A stretch of 64,000 bases of DNA from Nitrobacter sp047149785 (GCF_047149785.1 NZ_BAAGBE010000001.1:1798001-1862000); one strand, 5' to 3'. Positions 39,985 to 49,616 are shown, counted from the stretch's first letter. The notes: a model not told the origin generated them from the sequence alone. Translations and numbers: made by a program.

Positions 39985-41373
39985 CTACTGGCGACCGAAC
40001 GCCATAAAGCTAAACCCTCTGTCAATGGCGACCCCGGCTGAGCCAGTCCCGGTGATGGCAAGCGTCGTGCTGTACGATGATCGGCTCCCCAGCATCTCCT
40101 GAATCGTTTCCGTGACTCCCACCCCTCCGAACTGGTTGACGGTGGCAATTACTGCGAAACTCGTCGATGCGAAGGGAGTCGTGAAGCTGATCGTCAGATT
40201 CCCCGTCGAATTCTTGCTGATGCCGGCGATGTTGAAGCCGGCCGACAAGGTGTATGTGCCACCGGACACGGTGAAATAGCCCCATGCCTTGGCGGCGCTG
40301 TCATGATCCTGTTGATGCGCCGGCGTTACCGCCGACGTATTGTCGGCGCCCGCCTGCTGTTGCGATTTGGTTGCAACCGCCCGAGCCCCGCCCCCGATTA
40401 CCTGCCAGCGCGCGGCGGTGCCGTCGTAACGCAGGATCGCGGCCTGCTTCGCCGCGATCGTCAGGTCGCCGCCGAGTGTCAGACGGTTCGATGCCGACGA
40501 CGACGTGCTTTCATCGAGCAGCGTGACAGGCTGGCTTCCGACATTGATGATGGCGAGGCAGCGCCCTTCCGCTCCGCCGGCCAGGCCCGAAATGTTGCGC
40601 GCGGCGTTCGCTTTGATTTGCAGCACCGACGCCGCCGCAAGACCGGCGGGGCTATAGTCATTCTGATCGGTGGTGATCTGCGCCGGTGAAATGACGCCGC
40701 TCAGCGACAGCCCGCACGGAAGCGTGAGATTGCCGGTGTCCTGATCGATATTGAACGCCTCGGTCCAGCTTGATCCGTCCGGCGACACCTTGAGCTTGAA
40801 GGTATCGGCGCCGACCAGGCCGAACTCCGCGCGGCCTGAGAAATTATCCGAGAAGAACACCGACGCCGTATTGGCCGAGCCTTCCTTCGAGAGCTGAAGC
40901 CGCATGTCGCCGGTGCCGCCGTCGGCGGCATCGATGGCGGCGAACAACGCGGCGTTGGACTTGACGCTGAGAAGATTGGGACTGCTCGCCGCCGTGTTGA
41001 CGCCGAGATGCGCCACGTTATCGAGCGCATCGGTGCCGCCCGCGCCCTGCCAGGCCGCGCCGCCGAACACGAACAGGCTGCTGTCAGCCGCCGACCAGAT
41101 GCACCATCCGGTCTTCGGCGCGAGGAAGGCCCAGGCGTCGTCCTGCCAGGTCGCGATGGTGTTGTCCTTTCCGGCCCACGCGCCGGTCGCGCCGCCTGCG
41201 ACCACATGACGTTCGCCGTCCGCCGGACTGGAGGGCGGTGTCGTGCGTGTCCGATCGAGCACGCCGATCTGGACCACTGCGTCGAGAATGCGTAGCGCCT
41301 CGTTATGGGTAACGTGCTTCTGCGCCTGGCTGCCGTCGATATACGGCAGCCCGAGATTCGGTGTGTCTGTCAT
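39985..41373 (-). CDS. DUF2793 protein, GTA tail-end/receptor-type protein
   Basis: 462 residues. The N-terminal part (TPNLGLPYIDGSQAQKHVTHNEALRILD, GERHVVAGGATGAWAGKDN, WAFLAPKTGW) is a clear DUF2793 domain, found at the end of GTA-like clusters. The C-terminal 200 residues are Ser/Thr/Gly rich and beta-predicted, as in phage tail fibre tips. It follows the g15 homologue by six bases and is probably a surface-exposed adhesion component of the particle. Confidence 0.82.
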   Translation of the reverse strand: MTDTPNLGLPYIDGSQAQKHVTHNEALRILDAVVQIGVLDRTRTTPPSSPADGERHVVAGGATGAWAGKDNTIATWQDDAWAFLAPKTGWCIWSAADSSLFVFGGAAWQGAGGTDALDNVAHLGVNTAASSPNLLSVKSNAALFAAIDAADGGTGDMRLQLSKEGSANTASVFFSDNFSGRAEFGLVGADTFKLKVSPDGSSWTEAFNIDQDTGNLTLPCGLSLSGVISPAQITTDQNDYSPAGLAAASVLQIKANAARNISGLAGGAEGRCLAIINVGSQPVTLLDESTSSSASNRLTLGGDLTIAAKQAAILRYDGTAARWQVIGGGARAVATKSQQQAGADNTSAVTPAHQQDHDSAAKAWGYFTVSGGTYTLSAGFNIAGISKNSTGNLTISFTTPFASTSFAVIATVNQFGGVGVTETIQEMLGSRSSYSTTLAITGTGSAGVAIDRGFSFMAFGRQ

Positions 41374-41379
41374 GGCAAC

Positions 41380-44300
41380 TCAGAGGGTGAGAGTAAGTTC
41401 AGTGGGATGGCCGGCGCCGACCGTCGCCGACACTTGCGCGACGCGAACATGCAGGCTGGTTTGCGCGGCGCCGAAATCGGCGAGTTCGTCGGCGCTGGCG
41501 TAGAGCGCCTCGGAGGCGCCGCACGCGATGCTTCGCACGATCGAACCGCCGGAGAAGATGTCGAGCGTGTAGGCTTCGCTGTCCTCACCCAGCGGCACCT
41601 CCACCCCCCAGCCGTCGCCGTCGATGCGCGTCCGGCGAATCCACGAGATGCGAACCCCGTCGCTCTCGCGCGACGCCTTCACATGCACCGGCGACAGCGG
41701 CAGCAACGCGGTCGCCTGCGGCGTCACCGTCAGCGCGACCGCGGTCGGATCGTCATGGTTGCGTCCGGCGGCGGCGAGCCGCACCAGGATCGGCCGGGCG
41801 AGCGCATTCAACCCGCGCGCCAGCGGCGCGAGATGCGTGTCGAGCAGGACGAAGGGCGCGCCCGCCGGCAATGCGTCCGCAATGGCGTATTCGCTGCCGG
41901 CCTGCCCGCGCAGCAGGCGGGACACTTTATAAGTGCCCTGGTCCACCAGCTCCGCATTGGCGAACTGCAGAACTTCCCAGTCGCCGTCGGTGTTCTGCAC
42001 GGCGGCCGCGTTGGCGCCCGCCAGCACGCGGGCATCGGAGAGCGACGTCAGCGCGCCGCCATAGAGCCGCACGCGAAAGACGTTGCCGCAGTCCCACCGG
42101 CTGGAGGGTCCCGCCGGCAGCGGGTCGAGCGTTTCGCCCAATGTGGCGGGCGCCGGGATGACCGCGGCCGGCTGAAAGCTGGCGCCGTCCGGCGATGTCC
42201 AGACCGTCACCGACACCGGCCACGGGCTGGCGAAGACCGCGAGCCGCGTCAGGATCGGCGGCTCCGACGATTCGATGGTCGGCAGGTCGAGCACCGCGGC
42301 CTGAACCGGCCCGAGCGCGGCCGGTATCGCCGACGCCATCTGTCGCGGCGTCGACAGCGGCACCGAAAACACTTCGGGATCGATGCTGCGCGCGGTCACC
42401 TGCCGCGCTTCGGCATCGAGCGTCGCGCTGATCTCGAACAGCCGCCGGCGCCCGCTGATCGTCACCGCGATCACGTCGCCCGCCGTCAGCGGCAGGCATT
42501 GCGGGCCGAGCGAGAACGCGGCGCTCTCGCGTCCCGCCCACAGGTCCTGCAGCCAGACCTCGGCCCGCCGCGCCATCGCCGCGTCGTCGCTGACGACCGC
42601 GAGATCGGAGTGAACGCTGCGATTCGAGCCGCCCGCCAGCCGTCGCGACGTCACCGCAGAGCGCCTGTAGTCCACGGTGCCGTCGGTAAAGCCGAAACCG
42701 GCTTCGCGCGGCAGTTCGGTTTCCTGCGCGCGGGTGAGCCGAGCCGGCGCGCCGTCGTCGGGCAGCACCAGGTCTTCCTCGGCGAATTCGGCGACCGGCG
42801 CGCCGCCGCGTGAAATGAAGCGCAGCGTTCCGTCGGCGGCGGTGGCGTCAAAAGCATAGGCGCCGGCAAGCGGCTCGATCATGGCGCGCGGCGACATCGG
42901 CCGGTCGATCACGTAGCCGTCGCAAGCCTCGCGCAGCGCCGAGGTGTCGGCGCCGGCGATACCGCAGTCCGCGAGCAGCGTCTCCACCAGCGCGTCCATC
43001 GGCGCGGTGCCGAGACGGCCAGTGAGCCAATGCCCGGTCTGCCAGTTGGGCCCGTCGCTCCAGACCTCGGTCGCGGCGGGAAACGCCGGATAGGGCCGCG
43101 CATCCCAGGTCCACAGATGGATCGCGGACGCGTCGATCATGCGCCCGCCATAGATCGCGGAAATCGGATTGTCCGCATCCGCCGCGCCGAACGCCGGATC
43201 GAGCTTGCCGAGAAACGCTTGCAGATAGCGGCGCTGGATCAGATCGTCGCGATTGCCACCGGAGAAATACGGCAGATTGTTTTCCGACGATTTGGGATCT
43301 GGAAACACGCTCGGCTGGTTGGCGCCCTTGTCGACCGCCGGGCAGCCGACCTCGGTGAACCAGACCGGCTTGCCTTGCGGCACCCATGCGGTCGGGCTTG
43401 CCAGTTCAACGCCACTGATGCGCTCGTAATGCGCCGACGACCACCATGACCTGATGTCCTTGACGCGGAAAGTCCACGGCTTGCCGAGGCCATCGGTGAT
43501 CGGCGTGCGATCCTGCGTAGCGCGCGCGGCGGCGTCGGTGTAGTACCAGTCGAACCCCTCGCCGCTATAGACGTTACCCGCGAGATAGCCGACGTCGTAG
43601 GTCGAAGCCGCGATGCTTGAGTCGAGATGCCCGGCCTCGTCGCGCCAGTCCGCGAGCGGCGCGTAGTAATCGATGCCGACGACATCGATCGCGCTCGATG
43701 CCCACAACGGATCGAGCGGAAAACGAACCTCCGACGCATCCGGCGTGACGACATCGGCGCCGTATTCGGTCCAGTCCGCGCCATAGGTCACGATCGTCGA
43801 TGACCCCACGATGGACTTTACGTCCGCCGCGAGCGCCGCCAGCGCATTGACGGCGGGATAGACGCCGCTGCCGGAGCGCACCCGCGTCAGCGATCGCAAC
43901 TCCGATCCGATCATGAAGGCGTGGACGCCGCCGGCGGAAGCCACCAGGCTCGCATAGTGCAGGACCATGTTGCGATAATTCCAGCTTCCGCCGGAGAAGA
44001 AAGTATCGACCTGCGTCGCCGCCGCCGGTGCGCCTTGCGGCGAGCCCGTCCGCCCCGGCGCGGGATCGCAGGTGATGCGGCCGCGCCAGGGATAGGCCGG
44101 CTGCGACGAGGCCCCGCTCCAGGGATCGCTCAGGCCGTTGCCCGCCGGAATATCCATCATGACGAACGGATAGAACGTGACCTTCAGGCCGCGCGCCTTC
44201 AACTCGGCGATCAGATGCACGACGCTGACATCCGAAGGCGTGCCGCCGAACGCCGGACGGCCATCGACCTGCGACACCACATAGGCGCTTGCCCGCGTCA

Positions 44301-45234
44301 CGCCGGCCACCGACCAGTTGCCGCCGATGGTGGATTTGATCGCGCTGTCGACGCCGGGACGAACGATGCAGCTTCCGGCGCGAAGGTCCGATCCGAACCA
44401 TGCCACAACGACAGCCACGCGTTCGAGATTCGGGCACACGGCCTGGAGATCGTCGAGCGCCGCGATCACGTCGGACTCCGCGTTCGGCACGTGACGGTTT
44501 TCCGGCGCCGACTGGCCCGGACCGAGCGACTGCACGACGGTGGACGGCTCGTAGCCGAACTCGGTGGTGCCGGGGATCAACGTCACCGCGCGCGTCATCC
44601 GTTCGAGTTCGCCGATGGGGCGGATGATCTCGAACGAGAGCTGTGGAATGCGGTTGCCGAAATTCGCCAGCGGCAGCCGCTCGAACACGACATAGGCAAG
44701 CCCGCGATAGGCCGGCGCATTGCCCGCGCCTTCCTTCGCGACGATCAGATCGTCGGGCGACTGATCCTCGCTGCCGCGATGAACGCGGATCGTCAGGCCG
44801 GAGACATCCAGCGGACTGCCGTCGGCCCAGATCCGCCCCACCCGTCCGATCATGCCTTCGCAAAGGCCGACCGCGAAGTTGGCGAAATAGCTATAGGTGG
44901 TGGTCGTCGTGGTCGGGCCGCTGAACAGGCCGCCCTTGCCGCCGGACGAGGTGGTTTCGCTGTTGACGACTTCCTCCAGCGGCGTCGCCCAGATCACCTG
45001 GCCGGACAACCGCGCGCGGCCATAGACGCGCGGGATCGGCGCGCCTTCGGTCGAAGCCATCACGTCGAGATCGGCGAGACGCGGCCCGACCACATTCTGG
45101 TTGCCGGGACCGAACACCTTGCGGTCGATGACATTGCCGACCAGCGCGCCGGCGATGCGGCCCGCGATCGCGCCGGCCGGGCCGAACAACGCGCCGGCGG
45201 CGGCGCCCGCGACGGAAAGAACCAGCGCTGCCAT
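41380..45234 (-). CDS. GTA host-interaction megaprotein (RcGTA g15 homologue)
   Basis: 1284 residues, close to RcGTA g15 (about 1300). A hydrophobic glycine-rich N terminus (MAALVLSVAGAAAGALFGPAGAIAG) is followed by the GTA TIM-barrel-like domain (about 430-720; VVGIDYYAPLADWRDE, WFTEVGCPAVDKGANQPSVF, IHLWTWDARPYPAFP) and the Phage-tail_3 domain (about 790-950; DYRRSAVTSRRL). In RcGTA this protein forms the central tail hub/megatron. The ATG overlaps the stop of g14 as TGATG. Confidence 0.92.
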   Translation of the reverse strand: MAALVLSVAGAAAGALFGPAGAIAGRIAGALVGNVIDRKVFGPGNQNVVGPRLADLDVMASTEGAPIPRVYGRARLSGQVIWATPLEEVVNSETTSSGGKGGLFSGPTTTTTTYSYFANFAVGLCEGMIGRVGRIWADGSPLDVSGLTIRVHRGSEDQSPDDLIVAKEGAGNAPAYRGLAYVVFERLPLANFGNRIPQLSFEIIRPIGELERMTRAVTLIPGTTEFGYEPSTVVQSLGPGQSAPENRHVPNAESDVIAALDDLQAVCPNLERVAVVVAWFGSDLRAGSCIVRPGVDSAIKSTIGGNWSVAGVTRASAYVVSQVDGRPAFGGTPSDVSVVHLIAELKARGLKVTFYPFVMMDIPAGNGLSDPWSGASSQPAYPWRGRITCDPAPGRTGSPQGAPAAATQVDTFFSGGSWNYRNMVLHYASLVASAGGVHAFMIGSELRSLTRVRSGSGVYPAVNALAALAADVKSIVGSSTIVTYGADWTEYGADVVTPDASEVRFPLDPLWASSAIDVVGIDYYAPLADWRDEAGHLDSSIAASTYDVGYLAGNVYSGEGFDWYYTDAAARATQDRTPITDGLGKPWTFRVKDIRSWWSSAHYERISGVELASPTAWVPQGKPVWFTEVGCPAVDKGANQPSVFPDPKSSENNLPYFSGGNRDDLIQRRYLQAFLGKLDPAFGAADADNPISAIYGGRMIDASAIHLWTWDARPYPAFPAATEVWSDGPNWQTGHWLTGRLGTAPMDALVETLLADCGIAGADTSALREACDGYVIDRPMSPRAMIEPLAGAYAFDATAADGTLRFISRGGAPVAEFAEEDLVLPDDGAPARLTRAQETELPREAGFGFTDGTVDYRRSAVTSRRLAGGSNRSVHSDLAVVSDDAAMARRAEVWLQDLWAGRESAAFSLGPQCLPLTAGDVIAVTISGRRRLFEISATLDAEARQVTARSIDPEVFSVPLSTPRQMASAIPAALGPVQAAVLDLPTIESSEPPILTRLAVFASPWPVSVTVWTSPDGASFQPAAVIPAPATLGETLDPLPAGPSSRWDCGNVFRVRLYGGALTSLSDARVLAGANAAAVQNTDGDWEVLQFANAELVDQGTYKVSRLLRGQAGSEYAIADALPAGAPFVLLDTHLAPLARGLNALARPILVRLAAAGRNHDDPTAVALTVTPQATALLPLSPVHVKASRESDGVRISWIRRTRIDGDGWGVEVPLGEDSEAYTLDIFSGGSIVRSIACGASEALYASADELADFGAAQTSLHVRVAQVSATVGAGHPTELTLTL

Positions 45235-45683
45235 CAGACCGAAACTCCGGGAAAGCGAAATGCATAAGCCAGCCGCCGCCGCCACCACGGCGCGAGAGCG
45301 ATCTCGCAGACGGCCGCGCCGTCGTGCGCATGAATCATCGTGCGCTCGCTGGAAGCGATCGCGACATGCTTGGCGACAAAGCCGTCGCGCCAGCGGAACA
45401 GCAGCACGTCGCCAGCCCCGAAGCCGTCGCGCGCGACCGGCACCAGATGGCGCAGCGCCGCGGCCGCCAGCGTCTCGTCGCCCTTCGCCTCGGCCCAGTC
45501 CGGTGCATAGGGCGGCGGCGTTTCCGGTTCGTCGCCGATGCAGTTGCGCCAGACGCCGCGCACCAGGCCGAGGCAGTCGCAGCCGACGCCCCTGAGCGAG
45601 GCCTGATGGCGATAGGGCGTGCCGATCCAGCCGCGCGCTTCCGCGACGATGGCCGCACGAGTGATGGGAACTGGCATTTTCAT
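45234..45683 (-). CDS. NlpC/P60-family peptidase (RcGTA g14 homologue)
   Basis: 149 residues. The catalytic Cys is in GVGCDCLGLVRG (Cys37), the His in AKHVAIA (His106), with further His at about 118-120. It is a tail-associated cell-wall peptidase that helps the particle cross peptidoglycan. GGAAAG lies just upstream of the ATG at 45683; an ATG two codons later is possible. It overlaps g15. A repeat element separates it from g13. Confidence 0.9.
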   Translation of the reverse strand: MKMPVPITRAAIVAEARGWIGTPYRHQASLRGVGCDCLGLVRGVWRNCIGDEPETPPPYAPDWAEAKGDETLAAAALRHLVPVARDGFGAGDVLLFRWRDGFVAKHVAIASSERTMIHAHDGAAVCEIALAPWWRRRLAYAFRFPGVSV

Positions 45684-45697
45684 GTTCTTTCCGTCGA

Positions 45698-45822
45698 AGC
45701 CGTCATTGCGAGGAGCGCAAGCGACGAAGCAATCCGGCAATCCCCGAAGAACCGGATTGCTTCGCGGAGCCCGTGATCGGGCGGCGCTTCGCGCCGGCCC
45801 GTTGGCCCGCAATGATGCGAGA
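45698..45822. repeat. REP-like palindromic element between g13 and g14
   Basis: It opens cattgcgaggagcgcaagcg, with gaagcaatccggcaatcccc and an inverted copy (ccggattgcttcgcgg) further on, and ends gcccgcaatga. This is a widespread REP/BIME-like family of the Bradyrhizobium group. It breaks the otherwise overlapping GTA tail operon. Confidence 0.75.
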
Positions 45823-45828
45823 ACGGAC

Positions 45829-46698
45829 CTACCCGCCCGCGCCGGGCACCGGATAGCTCACGACGAAATCGTTGCCGGGAATCTGCGGAAAGCCGCGGAA
45901 ATTAGCGGTATTGGCGAAGCGGTCGCGGCAGGTCGCGAAGCTCTTGTCGCAGCCCGCGGTGATCGTGAAGCCGTCGCCGGCCGCGATCGGCTCGGCCATC
46001 GCCTGCCACAGCGACAGCCGCACCTCGCCCGAAACGATCCGGTGCTGTTTCACCTCGACCGCAATGCCGATATTGGCCCCGCCGGTCCACGCCAAGCGCC
46101 CCGCGGTGAACCAACCCTCGGCAAAGCCGCCCAGGCCTGAGACTGCGATGATCGACGTTCCCTCCATCGCCGTCACCGCGCCGCTGCCGTGATAGGCGGC
46201 ATCGGCAAGATTGACGCGGCATTTGCCGTCGCCGAGATCGACGCCGCAACGCGCCGTGAACAGACGCCCGCTGTCCTGCGCCAGCGCATCCGCAAGCCCG
46301 CGCAGTTCCGCGGTGAACGCCTGTCCCTCGCGGCGGACCTCGCCCAGCGTGCCGCGCGCGATCAGGACTTTCAGCGCGACGTCGCTCCAGTCCACCAGCC
46401 AGGTTGCGATCTCGGCGGCGTCGTAACGTCCGGCGGCGAGATCGGCCTCGGTCAGCGCATCATCGGAAAACGCGCCGGAGATTTCGGAGCCGTCGACCGA
46501 CAGGTCGAAGCGGCTGGTCGCTTCCGACGCGGTGAAGCCGGTGGCGGCGCGGCAGGCGACGCCGCCGACCGAAAGATCGCAGTCGTGATCGGTGAAGCCG
46601 AGCACGACGCCGTCGCGCCGCGTCACGATCCAGCAGCGCGCCAGCGTGGTCGCGCCGGAATCGAGTTTGGCCTGAAGCGCGGAAGGGATGCTTCTCAC
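45829..46698 (-). CDS. DUF2163 baseplate/tail protein (RcGTA g13 homologue)
   Basis: 289 residues starting from GTG at 46698 (VRSIPSALQAKLDSGATTLA), whose GTGA overlaps the g12 stop. It is a full DUF2163/TIGR02218 protein: CWIVTRRDGVVLGFTDHDCDL near the N terminus and GCDKSFATCRDRFANTANFRGFP with paired cysteines near the C terminus. RcGTA g13 is part of the tail hub and iron-sulfur/Cys-rich region. The open frame continues upstream inside g12 but that part was not used. Confidence 0.9.
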   Translation of the reverse strand: MRSIPSALQAKLDSGATTLARCWIVTRRDGVVLGFTDHDCDLSVGGVACRAATGFTASEATSRFDLSVDGSEISGAFSDDALTEADLAAGRYDAAEIATWLVDWSDVALKVLIARGTLGEVRREGQAFTAELRGLADALAQDSGRLFTARCGVDLGDGKCRVNLADAAYHGSGAVTAMEGTSIIAVSGLGGFAEGWFTAGRLAWTGGANIGIAVEVKQHRIVSGEVRLSLWQAMAEPIAAGDGFTITAGCDKSFATCRDRFANTANFRGFPQIPGNDFVVSYPVPGAGG

Positions 46699-47336
46699 AG
46701 ACGTATCTCCACCAGCGGAATTTTCGGAATGGCGCCGGCGGCGAAGGTCGAGAGATCGACTTCGAGGTAGTCGGTGTCGAAGCGCACCGGCACGTCGAAA
46801 TTGAACCCCGCGGTGACGGCCGCTCCCGCCGGAGGAACCTGTCCGGCGGCAAACGTGACGACGCCCGTCGTCGCATCGCAATTGAACGCGGAGCCCGCCG
46901 CTACTTCCTGGTCGGCGACGGCGACGCGCACGCTGCCGCTGACCGGCTTTCCGATCGCGCGCGCATAGGGCGCGAACGCACCGCCATATGTCTTGATCAA
47001 CTGAAACGACGCGGTGGCGCCGTCGCCGATGCCGATGACCTGATCGCGCGGCGAAATCGCGACGCCCGTCATCGCCGAGCAGCAATCCAGCCGGTCGCGC
47101 CAGCGAAAGCCGTAGAGCCGGCCGCGCCGCTCCTCGAAGAAGGCGACGACGGCCTGCAAGGCGTCCAGCGTCCTGACGCCGTAGCCGGCGTCATAGCGCC
47201 GCCGCGACTGCGCCCAGCGCGCGTTGCGCGCCTCGCGACCCGAGCCGAAGCTCACGATATCGGTGCGCCGTTCCGGCCCGCCCGCGCTCTTCAACGCAAT
47301 ATCGAGCGGAAACAGGACTTCGTGGAAACTGGTCAT
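46695..47336 (-). CDS. DUF2460 distal tail protein (RcGTA g12 homologue)
   Basis: 213 residues matching DUF2460/TIGR02217: MTSFHEVLFPLDIALKSAGGPERRTDIV, RRRYDAGYGVRTLDALQAVVAFFEERRGRLYGFRWRDRLD. In RcGTA this protein forms the distal tail ring. It overlaps g13 and is separated from g11 by a 161-base gap carrying a repeat. Confidence 0.92.
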   Translation of the reverse strand: MTSFHEVLFPLDIALKSAGGPERRTDIVSFGSGREARNARWAQSRRRYDAGYGVRTLDALQAVVAFFEERRGRLYGFRWRDRLDCCSAMTGVAISPRDQVIGIGDGATASFQLIKTYGGAFAPYARAIGKPVSGSVRVAVADQEVAAGSAFNCDATTGVVTFAAGQVPPAGAAVTAGFNFDVPVRFDTDYLEVDLSTFAAGAIPKIPLVEIRL

Positions 47337-47344
47337 GGGTTACC

Positions 47345-47500
47345 TGACGTTCTTCGTGTCCCGGGCGCGATGCGGCGCCTTCCGCGCCGCTTCGCAGAAC
47401 CGGGACCGTCCCAAAGAATTCGTGGCGGTCCCGGATCAGCGATGCAGCATGCCGCTGACGCGGCATTCCGCATCGCGTCCGGGACACGAAACGCGAGTCA
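47345..47500. repeat. Interspersed intergenic repeat, family C, copy 1
   Basis: It reads gtgtcccgggcgcgatgc...ccgggaccgtcccaaag...cggtcccggatcagcgatgc...gcgtccgggacacgaaacgc, an imperfect long palindrome with outer ends cgtgtcccgg/ccgggacacg. It occupies the g11-g12 gap. Other copies: about 48617-48765 and 52998-53153. Confidence 0.8.
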
Positions 47501-48079
47501 CAAACTCCGTTGCCCCCGCGCCACCGCGCGCGCGATCTGGCCGGTGACGTAGCTCTCGGAGCGGCGGAAGCTGTCGAGATCGGGCGTGGCGATCTGCACC
47601 GTGATGCTGTTGCCGCCGCCGTTGCCGGAAACGCCGAGCCGACCGTCGGGGCCGCGCGCCAGCGGCATGATCGCCTCCGGTCCCGCCTCGCCGGCAAGGC
47701 CGACGCCGCCGTCCATCATTGGAAAGTAACTCGGCGCGCCGATCACCCCGCCGGACGCGAACGGCTTGATGGCGCCGAGCGCATTGGCCTGCACGCCGGT
47801 CGCGCCGATGCTGCCGGTGAGCCCCGAGAACAGGCTGGAGATGCCGCTGGTCAGGCTCGCCGCCAGCGGCTTGAACGCGGCGGTCACCGCGAGGCTCGAG
47901 ACGCGCAACGCCAGCGTCTTCAGCACGTCGTCGAACTGCTTGCCGCCGGTGATCGATGACGAAAAAGCCTGCGTCATCGCGCGGGCAAAGCCGCTCGCGC
48001 TGATCGTCAGCGCCTGGGTCTTGGCGTTAAGGCTGTCCAGCGTGCTGGACGCATCCTGCAGGCTCGTGTCGTCAGTCAT
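47498..48079 (-). CDS. Short tail tape-measure protein (RcGTA g11 homologue)
   Basis: 193 residues with a helical N terminus and Gly/Ser-rich hydrophobic centre (PLAASLTSGISSLFSGLTGSIG), then FASGGVIGAPSYFPMMDGGVGLAGEAGPEAIMPLARGPDGRLGV, a signature shared by RcGTA g11 and lambda-type tape-measure C termini. Its short length agrees with the short GTA tail. It overlaps g10.1 by eight bases. Confidence 0.88.
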   Translation of the reverse strand: MTDDTSLQDASSTLDSLNAKTQALTISASGFARAMTQAFSSSITGGKQFDDVLKTLALRVSSLAVTAAFKPLAASLTSGISSLFSGLTGSIGATGVQANALGAIKPFASGGVIGAPSYFPMMDGGVGLAGEAGPEAIMPLARGPDGRLGVSGNGGGNSITVQIATPDLDSFRRSESYVTGQIARAVARGQRSL

Positions 48080-48284
48080 TGCGTCCTCCCTCGTGCGACG
48101 TGTCGGGAAACCGCGCCAGCAGATCGTCGAGATCGGCCCGCGCCAGCGGCGCGACGGACGGCCCCCGCACCGCGCGGATCGCCTGCGCCAGTTCGCGCGG
48201 CGTCATCCGCCAGAAGGCATCCGGCGCGAGCCGCAGCACGCCGAAGCCGAAGCCCATCGCGTCCGCCCATGGAAACGGCTTCAC
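48072..48284 (-). CDS. Tail assembly chaperone-like protein (RcGTA g10.1 homologue)
   Basis: 70 residues (MKPFPWADAMGFGFGVLRLAPDAFWRMTPRELAQAIRAV). The W-x-x-x-x-x-G-x-G-x-LRL-x-P-x-x-FW-x-MT-x-x-EL pattern is that of the rcc01693-like phage tail chaperone family. The start overlaps the g10 stop (ATGA) and the end overlaps g11, an arrangement typical of tail chaperone genes. Confidence 0.88.
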   Translation of the reverse strand: MKPFPWADAMGFGFGVLRLAPDAFWRMTPRELAQAIRAVRGPSVAPLARADLDDLLARFPDTSHEGGRND

Positions 48285-48601
48285 CGCGTGGCGCCGTCAT
48301 CGAAGGTCGCCGCGATCAGCTCGGCCGCGATTCTGACGAAGCCGGCCACCCCGCCATCGACGGTCATGACCGCGACCTCGTCGTCGGTGATGGCCTCGCC
48401 CGCGCCGCGCAAGCCCGCGCCGATGATGCGGGTCAGATCGCGCGCCGATGGCCGCCCCGAACCGAAACGCTCCGCAAGCGCCACCAGGTCGTTGGCGCCA
48501 AATGCGGACTCAAGCTCGGCGAGCGCCCCCAGCGTCAGCACCAGCGTGCGTTGCCGCCCGCCAAGCTCGGCTGCGATCTCGCCGCGATATCTGTTGGGCA
48601 T
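48281..48601 (-). CDS. GTA gp10-family tail assembly protein (RcGTA g10 homologue)
   Basis: 106 residues from MPNRYRGEIAAELGGRQRTLVLTLGALAELE. This N-terminal pattern is typical of the GTA_gp10 family. GGAG lies six bases before the ATG at 48601; the upstream ATG at 48613 has no ribosome site. Together with g10.1 it probably acts as the tail-tube chaperone pair. Confidence 0.88.
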   Translation of the reverse strand: MPNRYRGEIAAELGGRQRTLVLTLGALAELESAFGANDLVALAERFGSGRPSARDLTRIIGAGLRGAGEAITDDEVAVMTVDGGVAGFVRIAAELIAATFDDGATR

Positions 48602-48616
48602 GACACGCTCCATTTA

Positions 48617-48765
48617 AAATGAGTGGACCCTGTTTCCCGGACGCGATGCAGCGCGAAGCGATGCAGCGCCGATCCGGGATCGTTGCAACGGCATTCCTCG
48701 CAACGGCCCCGGCTCTGCGGAGCGGCATGAAGAATGCCGCGTCCGGGGCACGGCGAGGCCGAATG
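48617..48765. repeat. Interspersed intergenic repeat, family C, copy 2
   Basis: It contains tttcccggacgcgatgcagc, cgccgatccgggatcgttgc and gaatgccgcgtccggggcac. It fills the 179-base gap between g9 and g10. The flanks show nothing else. Confidence 0.78.
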
Positions 48766-48780
48766 AAATGCGATGTGACC

Positions 48781-49188
48781 TCACATCGCCGTAAACGTCA
48801 GAGCGCCGGCGGATTCGAGCGCGAGGTCGAACGTCACCTCGCCATTGTGCTCGCCGGCAAATTCGAGGCTGGCGATCTGGAACAGGCCTTCGATGGTGCC
48901 GAAGTCGGGCACCACCACCTGACAGTCGTTGATCGTGCCGTCGAAGAACGCCTGCCGCACCAGCGCGTCCGACGCTGCGTCCTTGAACAGGCCGCGTCCC
49001 GACAGCGAGGCGCGCTTGACGCCCGCGCCCGCGAGCAATTCGCGCCAGCGGTCGGTCGATTCCGCATTGGTGATATCGACGATCTCGGCGTTGAACGCGA
49101 TCCTGCGGCTGCGCAGTCCCGCCACCGTGACGAAACTCGCGCCGTCGTTCATCTTCAACAGCAGGTCCTTGCCTTTTTGTGCGCCCAT
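48781..49188 (-). CDS. Major tail tube protein (RcGTA g9 homologue)
   Basis: 135 residues, TP901-1-type major tail protein: MGAQKGKDLLLKMNDGASFVTVAGLRSRRIAFN, VDITNAESTDRWRELLAGAGVKRASLSGRGLFKD, and C-terminal GEVTFDLALESAGALTFTAM. It polymerises into the tail tube. It lies 17 bases after g8. Confidence 0.92.
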   Translation of the reverse strand: MGAQKGKDLLLKMNDGASFVTVAGLRSRRIAFNAEIVDITNAESTDRWRELLAGAGVKRASLSGRGLFKDAASDALVRQAFFDGTINDCQVVVPDFGTIEGLFQIASLEFAGEHNGEVTFDLALESAGALTFTAM

Positions 49189-49205
49189 GACGGCTCCTCA
49201 AAACA

Positions 49206-49616
49206 TTAAGTTGTCGGTTCGGTCACGGCGCGGAATCGCACCTGCGCGTGATAGGTACGGCCGTCCGACTCGCGCCGGATATCCGCGACCGCGAAGCGAA
49301 AGTTGACCAGCCGAAAGCCCGCAAGCGTCAGCGGCGCATCGTCGAGCGCCTGCAGCACCGCGCCGGCGATGGCGTGGGCCTCGCTTTGTCCGCCCTGGCG
49401 CGAGCGCGCATGCAGCGTGATCTGGTGTTCCTGGGTCGGCCCGTCGTCGACCGACGCGTCGGTGACGCGCGCCTCCCCGATCGAGACGTAAGGCAATAGC
49501 GCGCCGCGCGGCGGCTCGTCATAGACCCGCTTGCCGCCGAGCGCCGCATAAAGCCCGCTGTCGGCGGCGAGCGCATCATGCACGGCGGCGCGAAGCACTG
49601 AATTGGCGCTGGTCAT
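49206..49616 (-). CDS. DUF3168 tail terminator protein (RcGTA g8 homologue)
   Basis: 136 residues matching DUF3168: AVHDALAADSGLYAALGGKRVYDEPPRGALLPYVSIGEARV, DDGPTQEHQITLHARSRQGGQSEAHAI. In phages with this family the protein forms the tail terminator ring at the head-tail junction. It starts 25 bases after g6; no gene for a g7-type head-closure protein lies between. Confidence 0.9.
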   Translation of the reverse strand: MTSANSVLRAAVHDALAADSGLYAALGGKRVYDEPPRGALLPYVSIGEARVTDASVDDGPTQEHQITLHARSRQGGQSEAHAIAGAVLQALDDAPLTLAGFRLVNFRFAVADIRRESDGRTYHAQVRFRAVTEPTT